From Anthropogastromicrobium aceti (GTDB taxonomy: Bacteria; Bacillota; Clostridia; Lachnospirales; Lachnospiraceae), in assembly GCF_025567095.1 (NCBI RefSeq), contig NZ_JAOQJH010000011.1: a stretch of 64,000 nt of DNA, one strand, 5' to 3'. Positions 1 through 7,653 of the stretch are shown piece after piece (position 1 is the first letter of the stretch; each line of letters opens with the position of its first letter). A program made the translations under genes and the position numbers. The notes under the pieces are model-generated. The model was not told the origin of the DNA and searched no databases. It saw only the letters and a list, made by a program, of their open reading frames with translations.

Positions 1-162
1 ATAAGGCTTCGGCATAGGTCTTTTGCTGAGAAAGTAGTACACGACGTATGAAATCCCATCAGCATAAATCCTGAACACTGTGGCTATATTTCAGTCTATA
101 GGGTTGGATGACGCTACAAGAATCTAAGGAATCCCACGGTTTTAACCGTGGGAGTATGTCAA
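1..162 (+). mobile_element. Right end of an IS200/IS605-type element
   Basis: The first 160 bases resemble the non-coding right end of IS200/IS605-group elements that carry tnpB. I recognise the conserved block around 15-40 and 95-125 and the terminal hairpin at 132-153, a 10-bp perfect stem (TCCCACGGTT / AACCGTGGGA) with a TT loop, followed by the usual GTCAA-like end at about 158-162. The tnpB gene would lie upstream, outside the window, on the plus strand. The end abuts the 3' end of the helicase gene and supplies its stop codon. The exact terminal base is inferred from family resemblance. Confidence 0.7.
1..162 (+). ncRNA. Probable 3' scaffold of a TnpB omega RNA (partial)
   Basis: In IS200/IS605 elements the transcript of the right end forms the omega (re) RNA that guides TnpB, and the guide is the DNA just past the element's end. 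Here the scaffold would be the structured sequence up to about 162, and the guide the next 16-20 bases, which lie in the last codons of the helicase gene. The 5' part of the RNA and its promoter lie before the window. This rests on family knowledge and on seeing the end hairpin; transcription is inferred. Confidence 0.45.
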
Positions 163-2033
163 ATTTCATTTAGTTCTTCTAAAAATCTGCTTGGAAACTT
201 TTCCTTTCCAGAGGCTTCACTGACACAGTACAAATGAAGATGTTCCTTTGCTCGTGTAATGCCAACATAAAAAAGTCGGCGCTCCTCCTCAAGATCGGCA
301 TCAACAGCAGCACGAGCGTGAGGAATATTGTCTTCATTTATATCGGGAATGAAAACAATCGGATACTCTAATCCCTTTGCACAGTGAAGTGTGCAAAGAC
401 AGACACCGCTTTCATTATTTGCATCATTTGAAGCAGGGCTTTTTGCCTGCTTTTGCAGTTCCTCTGTATAAGTGTCGATGTAAGTAAACCACTCGGCAAA
501 GGTGCGGCATGACTGGCTGCTTTCGTGAACGGCATTTAGCACATCAAGAAGTTCCTGTTCATTAATGTGATGCTCCTTAGCATAGTCTTTTAGATAATCC
601 TGATACTTCATTGCATTGGACAGATAGTGGATTGCAGCATAGGGCGACATGCGTTTCATGATCGAAAGATCATATTCAAGACGGTCAAGGCGCTCAAGCA
701 TCCAGTCCTTATCCTGATAATATGCTTTTAATTGTGCTACGCTGATATCGGATGTAAAAGGCGCAAGAGCCTCACGCTTAATATATCGGTTAGGGCGATT
801 CATAATGCGAAGCCAGTTCGCCCTTGTGTTTCCAGTACCAGAGACAAGGCGAAGATAAGCAATTATATCAAGTGAAATCCAATGGGCAAAAAGATTCGGT
901 ATGGCATCCTTCATGTGAAATGGTATTCCGCCTTTCATAAGCGCATCCATAACAAAGCGGATTCCAAGATTAGTACGAAATAAAATTGCCATTTGCTCAT
1001 AAGCATAGCCTTGTGCATGATAATCGCGAAGCTGTGCTGTCAGATATCTGTTTTGTTCAGCAGGATCACGGCAGGGCTTTAACAGGACAGGGAAGGCTGC
1101 CTGATGAGAAGCACGGATTTTCTTTGGAAAACGAGCCGTGTTATGCACGATTAAATGATTGGCAGCTGCCACAATGTAGGCATCTGAGCGATAATTTATA
1201 TCAAGCAGGATGCGGATGGCATTTGGATAATCCTTCTCAAAACCAAGCATGATCTCAGGCCTTGCACCGCGAAAGCGATAAATCGACTGATCATCATCGC
1301 CAACGATAAAAAGATTATTTTTCGGTGCAGCGAGCAATTGAATTGTTTTATACTGCACAAGATTTATATCCTGAAACTCATCAATTAGAATGTACGAAAA
1401 GCGTTGGCGCCAGGCATCTAAAATATCACGCCGTTTAGACAAAAGGTCATAGGTCATTGTCAAAATATCATCAAAATCGACTTTGTTAGCCTGACGAAGC
1501 TTTTTTTCATAAAGGCGGTAAACACGGCGAAACACATTTTCAGGGCAGCTTTTTGCATAGTAATAGTCAAGTGACAGACAGTTGCTTTTGACAGCAGAGA
1601 TCTCTCCGAGCAGGTTAGAGGCAAGCTCATTAAAATCAGGTGCGTCCATATCAAGTTCATCGATGATACTCTCAATCATTTTATACTGTTCCTTTTGCGT
1701 CAAAATGTTGGAGGCATCATATTGGTAAGCATGCTTTAGAATGCGGTAGAAAACAGAGTGAAAAGTGCCAAAAGTAACGCCCGTGGAGCGTGCTGCATCC
1801 AAACGGGCGTTTCTCTTCTGGTAAAGGGTAAAAAAACGGCTCTGCATTTCTTGTGCCGCAGCTCTTGTAAAGGTGATAACAAGAATACGGGATCCCGGAA
1901 TATGATAGCGCTCAAGGAGCGTCACAATCCTGTTTGTGATCACAGTTGTCTTGCCGGAGCCAGGTCCTGCAAGAACAAGAGCGGGGCCATCTTTATGCGC
2001 GATGGCCTGCGTCTGGGTATCAGAAAAAGCCAT
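159..2033 (-). CDS. UvrD/PcrA-like superfamily 1 DNA helicase
   Basis: ATP-dependent 3'-5' DNA helicase of the UvrD/Rep family, 624 residues. Visible motifs in order: Walker A GPGSGKTT near residue 23, a TFTRAAAQEM motif Ia, LIDEFQD Walker B, GDDDQSIYRFRGA, and C-terminal LHCAKGLE and GITRAKEHL motifs. It is about 100 residues shorter than classical PcrA, lacking its C-terminal extension, as is usual for a short clostridial subfamily. It starts 11 bp after the ychF stop, so the two are probably co-transcribed. The stop TGA (159-161) falls in the end of an inserted IS200/IS605-type element, so the last residues may be lost or altered, although the protein looks essentially full length. Confidence 0.9.
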   Translation of the reverse strand: MAFSDTQTQAIAHKDGPALVLAGPGSGKTTVITNRIVTLLERYHIPGSRILVITFTRAAAQEMQSRFFTLYQKRNARLDAARSTGVTFGTFHSVFYRILKHAYQYDASNILTQKEQYKMIESIIDELDMDAPDFNELASNLLGEISAVKSNCLSLDYYYAKSCPENVFRRVYRLYEKKLRQANKVDFDDILTMTYDLLSKRRDILDAWRQRFSYILIDEFQDINLVQYKTIQLLAAPKNNLFIVGDDDQSIYRFRGARPEIMLGFEKDYPNAIRILLDINYRSDAYIVAAANHLIVHNTARFPKKIRASHQAAFPVLLKPCRDPAEQNRYLTAQLRDYHAQGYAYEQMAILFRTNLGIRFVMDALMKGGIPFHMKDAIPNLFAHWISLDIIAYLRLVSGTGNTRANWLRIMNRPNRYIKREALAPFTSDISVAQLKAYYQDKDWMLERLDRLEYDLSIMKRMSPYAAIHYLSNAMKYQDYLKDYAKEHHINEQELLDVLNAVHESSQSCRTFAEWFTYIDTYTEELQKQAKSPASNDANNESGVCLCTLHCAKGLEYPIVFIPDINEDNIPHARAAVDADLEEERRLFYVGITRAKEHLHLYCVSEASGKEKFPSRFLEELNEI

Positions 2034-2044
2034 GAAAAACCTCT

Positions 2045-3142
2045 TTATACGTTGAAACGGAACAAAATGACATCGCCATCCTGAACCACATAGTCTTTTC
2101 CTTCAAGACGAACAAGACCTTTTTCTCTTGCGGTTACGTAGGACTGGCAGTCCATAAGATCCTGATAGCTTACAACCTCTGCGCGGATGAAGCCTCTCTC
2201 AAAATCAGAGTGAATCTTTCCGGCAGCCTGTGGTGCCTTAGTTCCCTTTGTGATGGTCCAGGCTCTTGTCTCATCAGCACCAGATGTCAGATAGCTGATC
2301 AGACCAAGCAGAGAATAGCTTGCAGAAATCAGCTTGTCAAGACCAGATTTTTCAAGACCAAGATCCTCTAAGAACATCTTCTTTTCATCATCGTCAAGCT
2401 CAGAAATTTCAGCTTCGATCTCAGCACAGATAACAAATACCTCACTGCCTTCCTTAGCAGCAAACTCGCGTACAGCTGCAACGTGAGGATTGGAAGCACC
2501 GTCATCAGCCAAATCACTTTCAGATACATTTGCAGCATAGATAACAGGCTTGCTTGTTAAAAGATTTAAGCTTGCGATAAAAGCAGCCTCATCCTCATCA
2601 TCCGGCTCAACAGTCTTAGCCTGACGGCCCTCTGTTAAAGCATCCATCAGCTTCTTTAAGGTAACAAGCTCCTTTGCAAGACTCTTATCATTCATAGCAC
2701 TTCTTGTTGTCTTTGCAATACGGCGCTCAAGCACTTCCTGATCAGCAAAAATCAGCTCAAGCTCGATAGTTTCAATATCATCAACTGGATCAATATGACC
2801 ATTTACATGGATGATATTAGAGTTTTCAAAACAACGTACAACATGTACAATTGCGTCAACCTCACGGATATTTGCAAGGAACTGGTTTCCAAGCCCCTCA
2901 CCCTTAGATGCGCCCTTTACAAGACCGGCGATATCAACAAACTCAACAACTGCCGGTGTAACCTTTGCGGAGTGATACAGCTCACCTAAATTTTTAATAC
3001 GCTCATCCGGAACTGGAACAATACCAACATTTGGGTCAATGGTACAGAACGGATAGTTTGCAGATTCCGCACCTGCCTTTGTCAAAGAGTTAAATAAAGT
3101 ACTCTTGCCGACATTCGGCAAGCCTACGATTCCTAATTTCAT
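2045..3142 (-). CDS. ychF: Ribosome-associated ATPase YchF (OLA1 family)
   Basis: Full-length 365-residue Obg-related P-loop ATPase of the YchF/OLA1 family, which binds ribosomes and prefers ATP to GTP. The N terminus has the G1 loop GLPNVGKST, then FVDIAGLVKGASKGEGLGNQFL (G3 and switch region), a coiled-coil insert, NVSES in the G4 area, and a C-terminal TGS-like domain ending in DGDVILFRFNV. A good AGGAAGGA ribosome site precedes the ATG. It is the first gene of a leftward pair with the helicase. Promoter and leader are annotated separately. Confidence 0.97.
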   Translation of the reverse strand: MKLGIVGLPNVGKSTLFNSLTKAGAESANYPFCTIDPNVGIVPVPDERIKNLGELYHSAKVTPAVVEFVDIAGLVKGASKGEGLGNQFLANIREVDAIVHVVRCFENSNIIHVNGHIDPVDDIETIELELIFADQEVLERRIAKTTRSAMNDKSLAKELVTLKKLMDALTEGRQAKTVEPDDEDEAAFIASLNLLTSKPVIYAANVSESDLADDGASNPHVAAVREFAAKEGSEVFVICAEIEAEISELDDDEKKMFLEDLGLEKSGLDKLISASYSLLGLISYLTSGADETRAWTITKGTKAPQAAGKIHSDFERGFIRAEVVSYQDLMDCQSYVTAREKGLVRLEGKDYVVQDGDVILFRFNV

Positions 3143-3160
3143 AGTAAAAATCCTTCCTGT

Positions 3161-3185
3161 CTGGTCATGTAGTACATGTGACCAG
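3161..3185 (-). promoter_or_regulatory. Inverted repeat in the ychF leader
   Basis: CTGGTCA (3161-3167) and TGACCAG (3179-3185) form a 7-bp inverted repeat around an 11-base centre that can pair further (TGT/ACA). It lies between the ychF -10 box and the ribosome site, where it could act as an operator or as a leader hairpin. No regulator is known to me for this site. Confidence 0.45.
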
Positions 3186-3196
3186 TAACATTTTTA

Positions 3197-3225
3197 ATTC
3201 TAGCATATAAAAAAAAGAAATACAA
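3197..3225 (-). promoter_or_regulatory. Sigma-A promoter of ychF-helicase
   Basis: Read on the minus strand, TTGTAT (3220-3225) and TAGAAT (3197-3202) are separated by exactly 17 bp. Transcription would start about 45 bases upstream of the ychF ATG. Confidence 0.7.
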
Positions 3226-3258
3226 CCGTTTCTGTCGGAAGAAATTCTGAAAAAAGTA

Positions 3259-3287
3259 TTGTCATTTTTAATAAACTAATATAAAAT
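3259..3287 (+). promoter_or_regulatory. Sigma-A promoter of the division cluster
   Basis: TTGTCA (3259-3264), a 17-bp spacer and TAAAAT (3282-3287) make a good sigma-A promoter. It lies about 200 bases upstream of rsmH and leaves a long untranslated leader. Confidence 0.65.
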
Positions 3288-3485
3288 AGATTTCATAATC
3301 AGAGATAGCATTTTGCCGTTTTTGATAAATAATATAGCAGAAATGACGGGAAGAAAAAATGGTTCTTATGACGAAAGGCAGGAGCCGTGTTTTTTGCCGT
3401 GCTTTTTTAACAAATACAGTTAGTGACCATGCACAAAAAAGTGAGTGGTTAATTTTAATACACAGCGAAAGAAAAAAGGAGTAAC

Positions 3486-4421
3486 ATGGAATTTGTTCAT
3501 AAATCAATATTGCTGGATGAGGTGATAGAAAACCTAAACATCCGCGAGGATGGATGTTATGTAGATGGAACGCTCGGCGGTGCCGGCCATTCCTATCAGA
3601 TCTGTACGCATCTGGGAGAGAAAGGAAGACTTGTCGGAATAGATCAGGATGCGGATGCTATACAGGCAGCGACAAAGCGTCTTGAACCATATAAGGACAA
3701 GGTAAGCATCGTAAGAAGCAACTATGTAAATTTTGACAATGTTTTAGATGAGCTTGGAATTGATAAGGTAAATGGAATACTCCTTGACCTTGGAGTTTCT
3801 TCCTATCAGCTTGATGAGGCTTCACGTGGCTTTACATACCGCGAGGACGTGCCGCTTGATATGCGTATGGATCAGAGAAATCCAAAGACAGCAGCCGATA
3901 TTGTCAATGAGTACAGCGAGATGGAGCTGTATCGCATGATACGCGATTACGGAGAAGACCGCTTCGCAAAAAATATTGCAAAGCACATTGTTCGCGCACG
4001 TGAGAAAAAGCCAATTGAGACTACTGGTGAGCTGTGTGAGATAATTAAGGCAGCAATTCCGGCTAAAATGCGTGCCGGCACAGGTCATCCGGCAAAGCAG
4101 ACATTTCAGGCGCTTCGAATTGAATTAAATCATGAGCTTGATGTGCTGACACAATCAATTGACGGTATGATTGACCGTTTAGCACCGGGTGGACGTCTTT
4201 GTATTATTACATTCCACTCGCTGGAAGATCGAATTGTAAAAACGAGATTTCGCACGAATGAAAATCCGTGCATCTGTCCGCCGGGCTTTCCTGTCTGTGT
4301 GTGCGGACGCATTTCAAAGGGAAAGGTGATTACAAGAAAACCAATTCTTCCTTCAGAACAGGAGATGGAGGAAAATAGCCGTTCAAAGAGCGCGAAGCTT
4401 CGCGTTTTCGAAAAGGCATAA
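3486..4421 (+). CDS. rsmH: 16S rRNA (cytosine1402-N4)-methyltransferase RsmH
   Basis: 311-residue SAM-dependent methyltransferase (MraW/RsmH) that N4-methylates C1402 in the 16S rRNA decoding centre. The N terminus HKSILLDEVIENL and the SAM-binding DGTLGGAGHS are diagnostic, followed by LLDLGVSSYQLDEASRGF, the insertion domain, and the C-terminal ITFHSLEDRIVK. AAAGGAG lies just before the ATG. It opens the division/wall cluster in place of the usual mraZ, and ftsL follows after 23 bases. Confidence 0.97.
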   Translation: MEFVHKSILLDEVIENLNIREDGCYVDGTLGGAGHSYQICTHLGEKGRLVGIDQDADAIQAATKRLEPYKDKVSIVRSNYVNFDNVLDELGIDKVNGILLDLGVSSYQLDEASRGFTYREDVPLDMRMDQRNPKTAADIVNEYSEMELYRMIRDYGEDRFAKNIAKHIVRAREKKPIETTGELCEIIKAAIPAKMRAGTGHPAKQTFQALRIELNHELDVLTQSIDGMIDRLAPGGRLCIITFHSLEDRIVKTRFRTNENPCICPPGFPVCVCGRISKGKVITRKPILPSEQEMEENSRSKSAKLRVFEKA

Positions 4422-4444
4422 AAAAGGTAGAAAGGACTGGAGTC

Positions 4445-4960
4445 ATGCAGGAAGGGGAACCGAAAAATGGATACCGCGAGCAGGAAGCCGCAGGCGGAAC
4501 CTATGCGCCAAAAAGAGTGCCAGAGCTTGAAAGGCAGCGCCAGGCACGTATTAAAAGACTCCAGGAACTGGAGCGTCAGCAGATAGAACTGCATAAACAG
4601 CGAATTATAAATGGCACACTGAGCAGGCGCTATAATGCAAGAGCATATGATGGACTGACTGCCATAGTCGCTTTTTTGACGGCAGTATTGCTGCTTTGGT
4701 CAGCAATAGGCTATGTGGGGAGGAATGCACAATTAAATGCAAGTAATAAAAAGGTGGCATCGCTCAAGGAGACTTATCAAGAGCTGCAGACGGATAATGA
4801 TAACCGTGAGGCATTTTTATATGCTTCTGTCGATGCAAAACAGATTTACCAGATCGCGACACAGAGGCTTGGCATGAGCTACCCTGAAAAGCATCAGGTA
4901 ATCACCTATCATAAAACAGAGAGTGGGTACGTTGCACAATATGAAGACATTCCGCAGTGA
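4445..4960 (+). CDS. FtsL-like septum protein
   Basis: 171-residue bitopic membrane protein in the position of ftsL. It has a charged cytoplasmic N terminus of about 70 residues rich in Arg, Glu and Gln, one membrane segment (about residues 72-92, TAIVAFLTAVLLLWSAIGYV) and a short extracytoplasmic coiled coil with the RLGMSYPEKHQVI ending typical of FtsL/DivIC proteins. Such proteins bridge DivIB and the septal synthase FtsW-PBP. The call rests on topology and position because the family is poorly conserved. Its end overlaps the start of the next gene, suggesting translational coupling. Confidence 0.8.
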   Translation: MQEGEPKNGYREQEAAGGTYAPKRVPELERQRQARIKRLQELERQQIELHKQRIINGTLSRRYNARAYDGLTAIVAFLTAVLLLWSAIGYVGRNAQLNASNKKVASLKETYQELQTDNDNREAFLYASVDAKQIYQIATQRLGMSYPEKHQVITYHKTESGYVAQYEDIPQ

Positions 4961-7541
4961 TGAGAATCAAATAAAAAATAAGACAAAGACAACGCAGTTA
5001 GCCGATAAAAAACGTAATGTAAAGAAAAAAAAACCTGCAAAAAAGATTTACAGAACTAATGCAAAGAAGGATACGGGCAAGCTTGCAAACCGTATAAACA
5101 GCAGAATGAGACTTGTAGCAGGTTTAGTTGCATTTTGTATGGCTGCTCTTGTCGTTTACATTGGTATACGCGCTGCACTTACAAATGAAGTGTATGAGCG
5201 AAAGGCACTCAGCCAGATGAATTACAGCAGCTCAACTTTAGTTGCAAAGTCTGGCGAAATTTATGACACAAATATGACGCCGATTGCAGTCAGCAACCGT
5301 GTTTATATTTTGATTATTGATCCAAAGGTAATCATGGAAACAGAGGCAATTGAGGGGCGAAAGGGAACGCTTGAAACAACTGTTAAGGCGATTGCGCAGT
5401 GTTTTGACTTAGACGAAGCTGCGCTTACGAATACAATTACCCAGTCAGCCGATAAAAATTATATTCGTTATGTGCCGGAAGGCTGGACAAGCAAAAAATA
5501 TCTTGTTACAGAAAGCCAAAAGGAAGCATTCGATGCGCTTGAAGAAAAGGTAAACAGCACAGAAAAAAAGAAAGAAACAAAGACAACAGAAGCCCAAAGT
5601 GTGCAGGAAACAGAAGGCATCTCATCTGCAGATGAGGAGTTTGAAAACCCTGAGGGTGCTAAGATTGTAGGTGTTTGGTTTGAGACAGAATACCAGCGCT
5701 ATTATCCATATGGCAATTTAGCAAGTAAGGTCATAGGCTTTACGACAAAGGACAGCTCTGAGGGTATTTGGGGACTAGAGCGCTACTACAATGAAGAACT
5801 TCGCGGAACAAATGGCCGAAGCTACAGCTATATTGACAGCAGCAAAAATCTGATCCGCGATGTGATTGAGCCAACTGATGGCTACTCACTTGTCTCAACG
5901 ATTGATATGAACCTGACAAAGATACTCAGTGATACAGCCTCAGAGTGGTTTTATGAGACTGATGAAAACGGAGAAAGGGTTCGTACGGCAAAAAGCTACA
6001 GTATTCTTGCAATGGATCCGAATACAGGTGCTATAAAAGCAATGGTTACGGACACTGATTATGATCTGAATAATCCAAATGATCTTTCATCATTCTATAC
6101 TGATGAAGAACTGGCTACATTTGCAGATAATGAAGTAAAATCAGAAGAGTATGAAAAGTATCTGGAAAAAGAGCAGGAAAAGTTAAAGGAACAGGCCGAA
6201 GCCTCAAAGGAGAAGGCTGATGACGATGACTCTAGTACACAGGATATAATAGAGATTGCAACGGCATCTCCGTATGCAGCATATTTGAATGAAAAGGGAG
6301 AGTGGGATCATAGCGCTTATCCGACAACAACAGATGTAAAAAATGAGATTTGGCGAAATGGTATCATAAGTAACTCCTTTGAGCCAGGTTCTACTGGAAA
6401 GGTTCTTACATATGCAGCAGCGATTGAGGAAGGACTGATTACAGAAGATACGCAGTTTGATGACAGTGAGGGTTATTTAAACATTGGACGAACAATGGTA
6501 AAATGCCATAACTATGCGCTTGGCGGCTGTGGCATTATTGATGCAAAAGACGCTGTTGCGCAGTCTTGTAACGTAGCCTTTATGGAAATCGGAAAGATTC
6601 TTGGACCAGAGCTTTTTGTTAAATATCAGCAGCTTCATAATTTTGGTCAGAAGACAGGAATAGATCTTCCAGGTGAGGCTAGCTGTGAAGGACTTTTGTA
6701 TACAGCAGATCAGCTAGGAGAGATCGAGCTTGCAACAAGCGCATTTGGTCAGTGCTACAACGTTACTATGATTCAGATGGCAGCATCATTTTGCGCTGAT
6801 ATAAATGGCGGTTATTACTACAAGCCATACACCGTTGAGAGCATTCTTGATCAGGACGGCAATGTAGTAGAGTCTGTTAAACCAACACTTGTGCGCCAAA
6901 TTATAAGTGAGGAGACAAGTGCAACAGTGCGCCGTGCACTTGAGTATGCTGTTACAAATGGAACTGTTTATGGTGTGCAGGTTGCAGACAGAGAAAATGG
7001 TGTCAAGATGGATGGTTATGATTTTGGCGGAAAGACAGGAACTGCTCAGAAGCTTCCGCGTTCAGAAGATAAATATATCATTTCCCTGATTTCAGCAGCA
7101 CCTATTAGTTCACCGCAGCTTGTGCTTTATGTTGTAGTTGATGAGTACGAAGGAAACGACGAAGACGGAAGTGCACCTGTACAGTATTTATCAGGACGTT
7201 TGTGGTACGCAATCAAGGATTACATTGGACTTTATTCTGAGTTAGATGCAGATGTAAACGAGTATGATTGGCAGAGTGTTCCTTCATCAGATGACAGTAT
7301 GTCAGGAGAGTCACTATTTACAGATTCACAAGGAGATGAAGCAGCTCTTCCAGTGCCTCCGGCAGTGGCAGCTAAAGATCAGACAGATTCAGCAGCAGAA
7401 AATCCAGATGAAAATATCATTGATCCTGAGGCAGCAATTGCAGATCCGGCAGACGCAAACGCAGCACCAGATTCAAACGATGTCATAGATCTTCCGGCTC
7501 AGCCAGATGTACAGCCAGCGGCAGATGCAAATGCACAGTAA
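4941..7541 (+). CDS. Class B penicillin-binding protein (septal transpeptidase, FtsI/PbpB type)
   Basis: D,D-transpeptidase that cross-links septal peptidoglycan. It has a basic N terminus, one membrane anchor near residues 54-80, a dimerisation domain containing RYYPYGNLASKVIGF, and a transpeptidase domain with EPGSTGK (active serine near residue 484), SCN and KTGT. At 866 residues it is long, because of two charged low-complexity inserts (about 5555-5650 and 6115-6260) and an acidic Pro/Ala/Asp tail of about 100 residues instead of PASTA domains. I chose ATG 4941; a GTG at 4923 is also possible. The start overlaps the ftsL-like gene. A terminator follows. Confidence 0.9.
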   Translation: MKTFRSDENQIKNKTKTTQLADKKRNVKKKKPAKKIYRTNAKKDTGKLANRINSRMRLVAGLVAFCMAALVVYIGIRAALTNEVYERKALSQMNYSSSTLVAKSGEIYDTNMTPIAVSNRVYILIIDPKVIMETEAIEGRKGTLETTVKAIAQCFDLDEAALTNTITQSADKNYIRYVPEGWTSKKYLVTESQKEAFDALEEKVNSTEKKKETKTTEAQSVQETEGISSADEEFENPEGAKIVGVWFETEYQRYYPYGNLASKVIGFTTKDSSEGIWGLERYYNEELRGTNGRSYSYIDSSKNLIRDVIEPTDGYSLVSTIDMNLTKILSDTASEWFYETDENGERVRTAKSYSILAMDPNTGAIKAMVTDTDYDLNNPNDLSSFYTDEELATFADNEVKSEEYEKYLEKEQEKLKEQAEASKEKADDDDSSTQDIIEIATASPYAAYLNEKGEWDHSAYPTTTDVKNEIWRNGIISNSFEPGSTGKVLTYAAAIEEGLITEDTQFDDSEGYLNIGRTMVKCHNYALGGCGIIDAKDAVAQSCNVAFMEIGKILGPELFVKYQQLHNFGQKTGIDLPGEASCEGLLYTADQLGEIELATSAFGQCYNVTMIQMAASFCADINGGYYYKPYTVESILDQDGNVVESVKPTLVRQIISEETSATVRRALEYAVTNGTVYGVQVADRENGVKMDGYDFGGKTGTAQKLPRSEDKYIISLISAAPISSPQLVLYVVVDEYEGNDEDGSAPVQYLSGRLWYAIKDYIGLYSELDADVNEYDWQSVPSSDDSMSGESLFTDSQGDEAALPVPPAVAAKDQTDSAAENPDENIIDPEAAIADPADANAAPDSNDVIDLPAQPDVQPAADANAQ

Positions 7542-7550
7542 AAAAATAAA

Positions 7551-7594
7551 AAGAATCTTGAAATTTACAAAAGAATTTCAGGATTCTTTTTTTT
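7551..7594 (+). terminator. Rho-independent terminator inside the division cluster
   Basis: A 15-bp stem with one G-T pair (7551-7565 with 7574-7588) is followed by eight T residues, ten bases after the first penicillin-binding protein. It lies upstream of the next penicillin-binding protein, so that gene and those behind it depend on readthrough or on another promoter. Confidence 0.85.
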
Positions 7595-7653
7595 ATCGTC
7601 TGCCGCATATAGATAAATTAAGAAAACAGCAAAAACAAAGTAAAGGTAAGTCG

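Larger units (their letters stand above)
3143..3485. other. Divergent intergenic region between ychF and rsmH
   Basis: This 343-base gap holds divergent promoters for ychF (leftward) and the division cluster (rightward), plus a 25-base inverted repeat in the ychF leader. The rightward leader is about 190 nt and contains no convincing gene. In particular there is no mraZ, which normally opens this cluster; the only longer reading frame here is on the minus strand and lacks a ribosome site. Confidence 0.7.

Noticed and set aside
3268..3507. 79-codon minus-strand ORF before rsmH
   Set aside because: It overlaps the rsmH start and its promoter, has no ribosome site and has odd low-complexity composition; not an mraZ remnant.
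4130..4594. 154-codon minus-strand ORF across rsmH and the ftsL-like gene
   Set aside because: Antisense shadow of two well-identified genes without its own ribosome site.
7507..7653. Longer N terminus for the SpoVD-like PBP from ATG 7507
   Set aside because: It would start inside the upstream gene and be translated through the terminator; the GTG at 7654 has a ribosome site.
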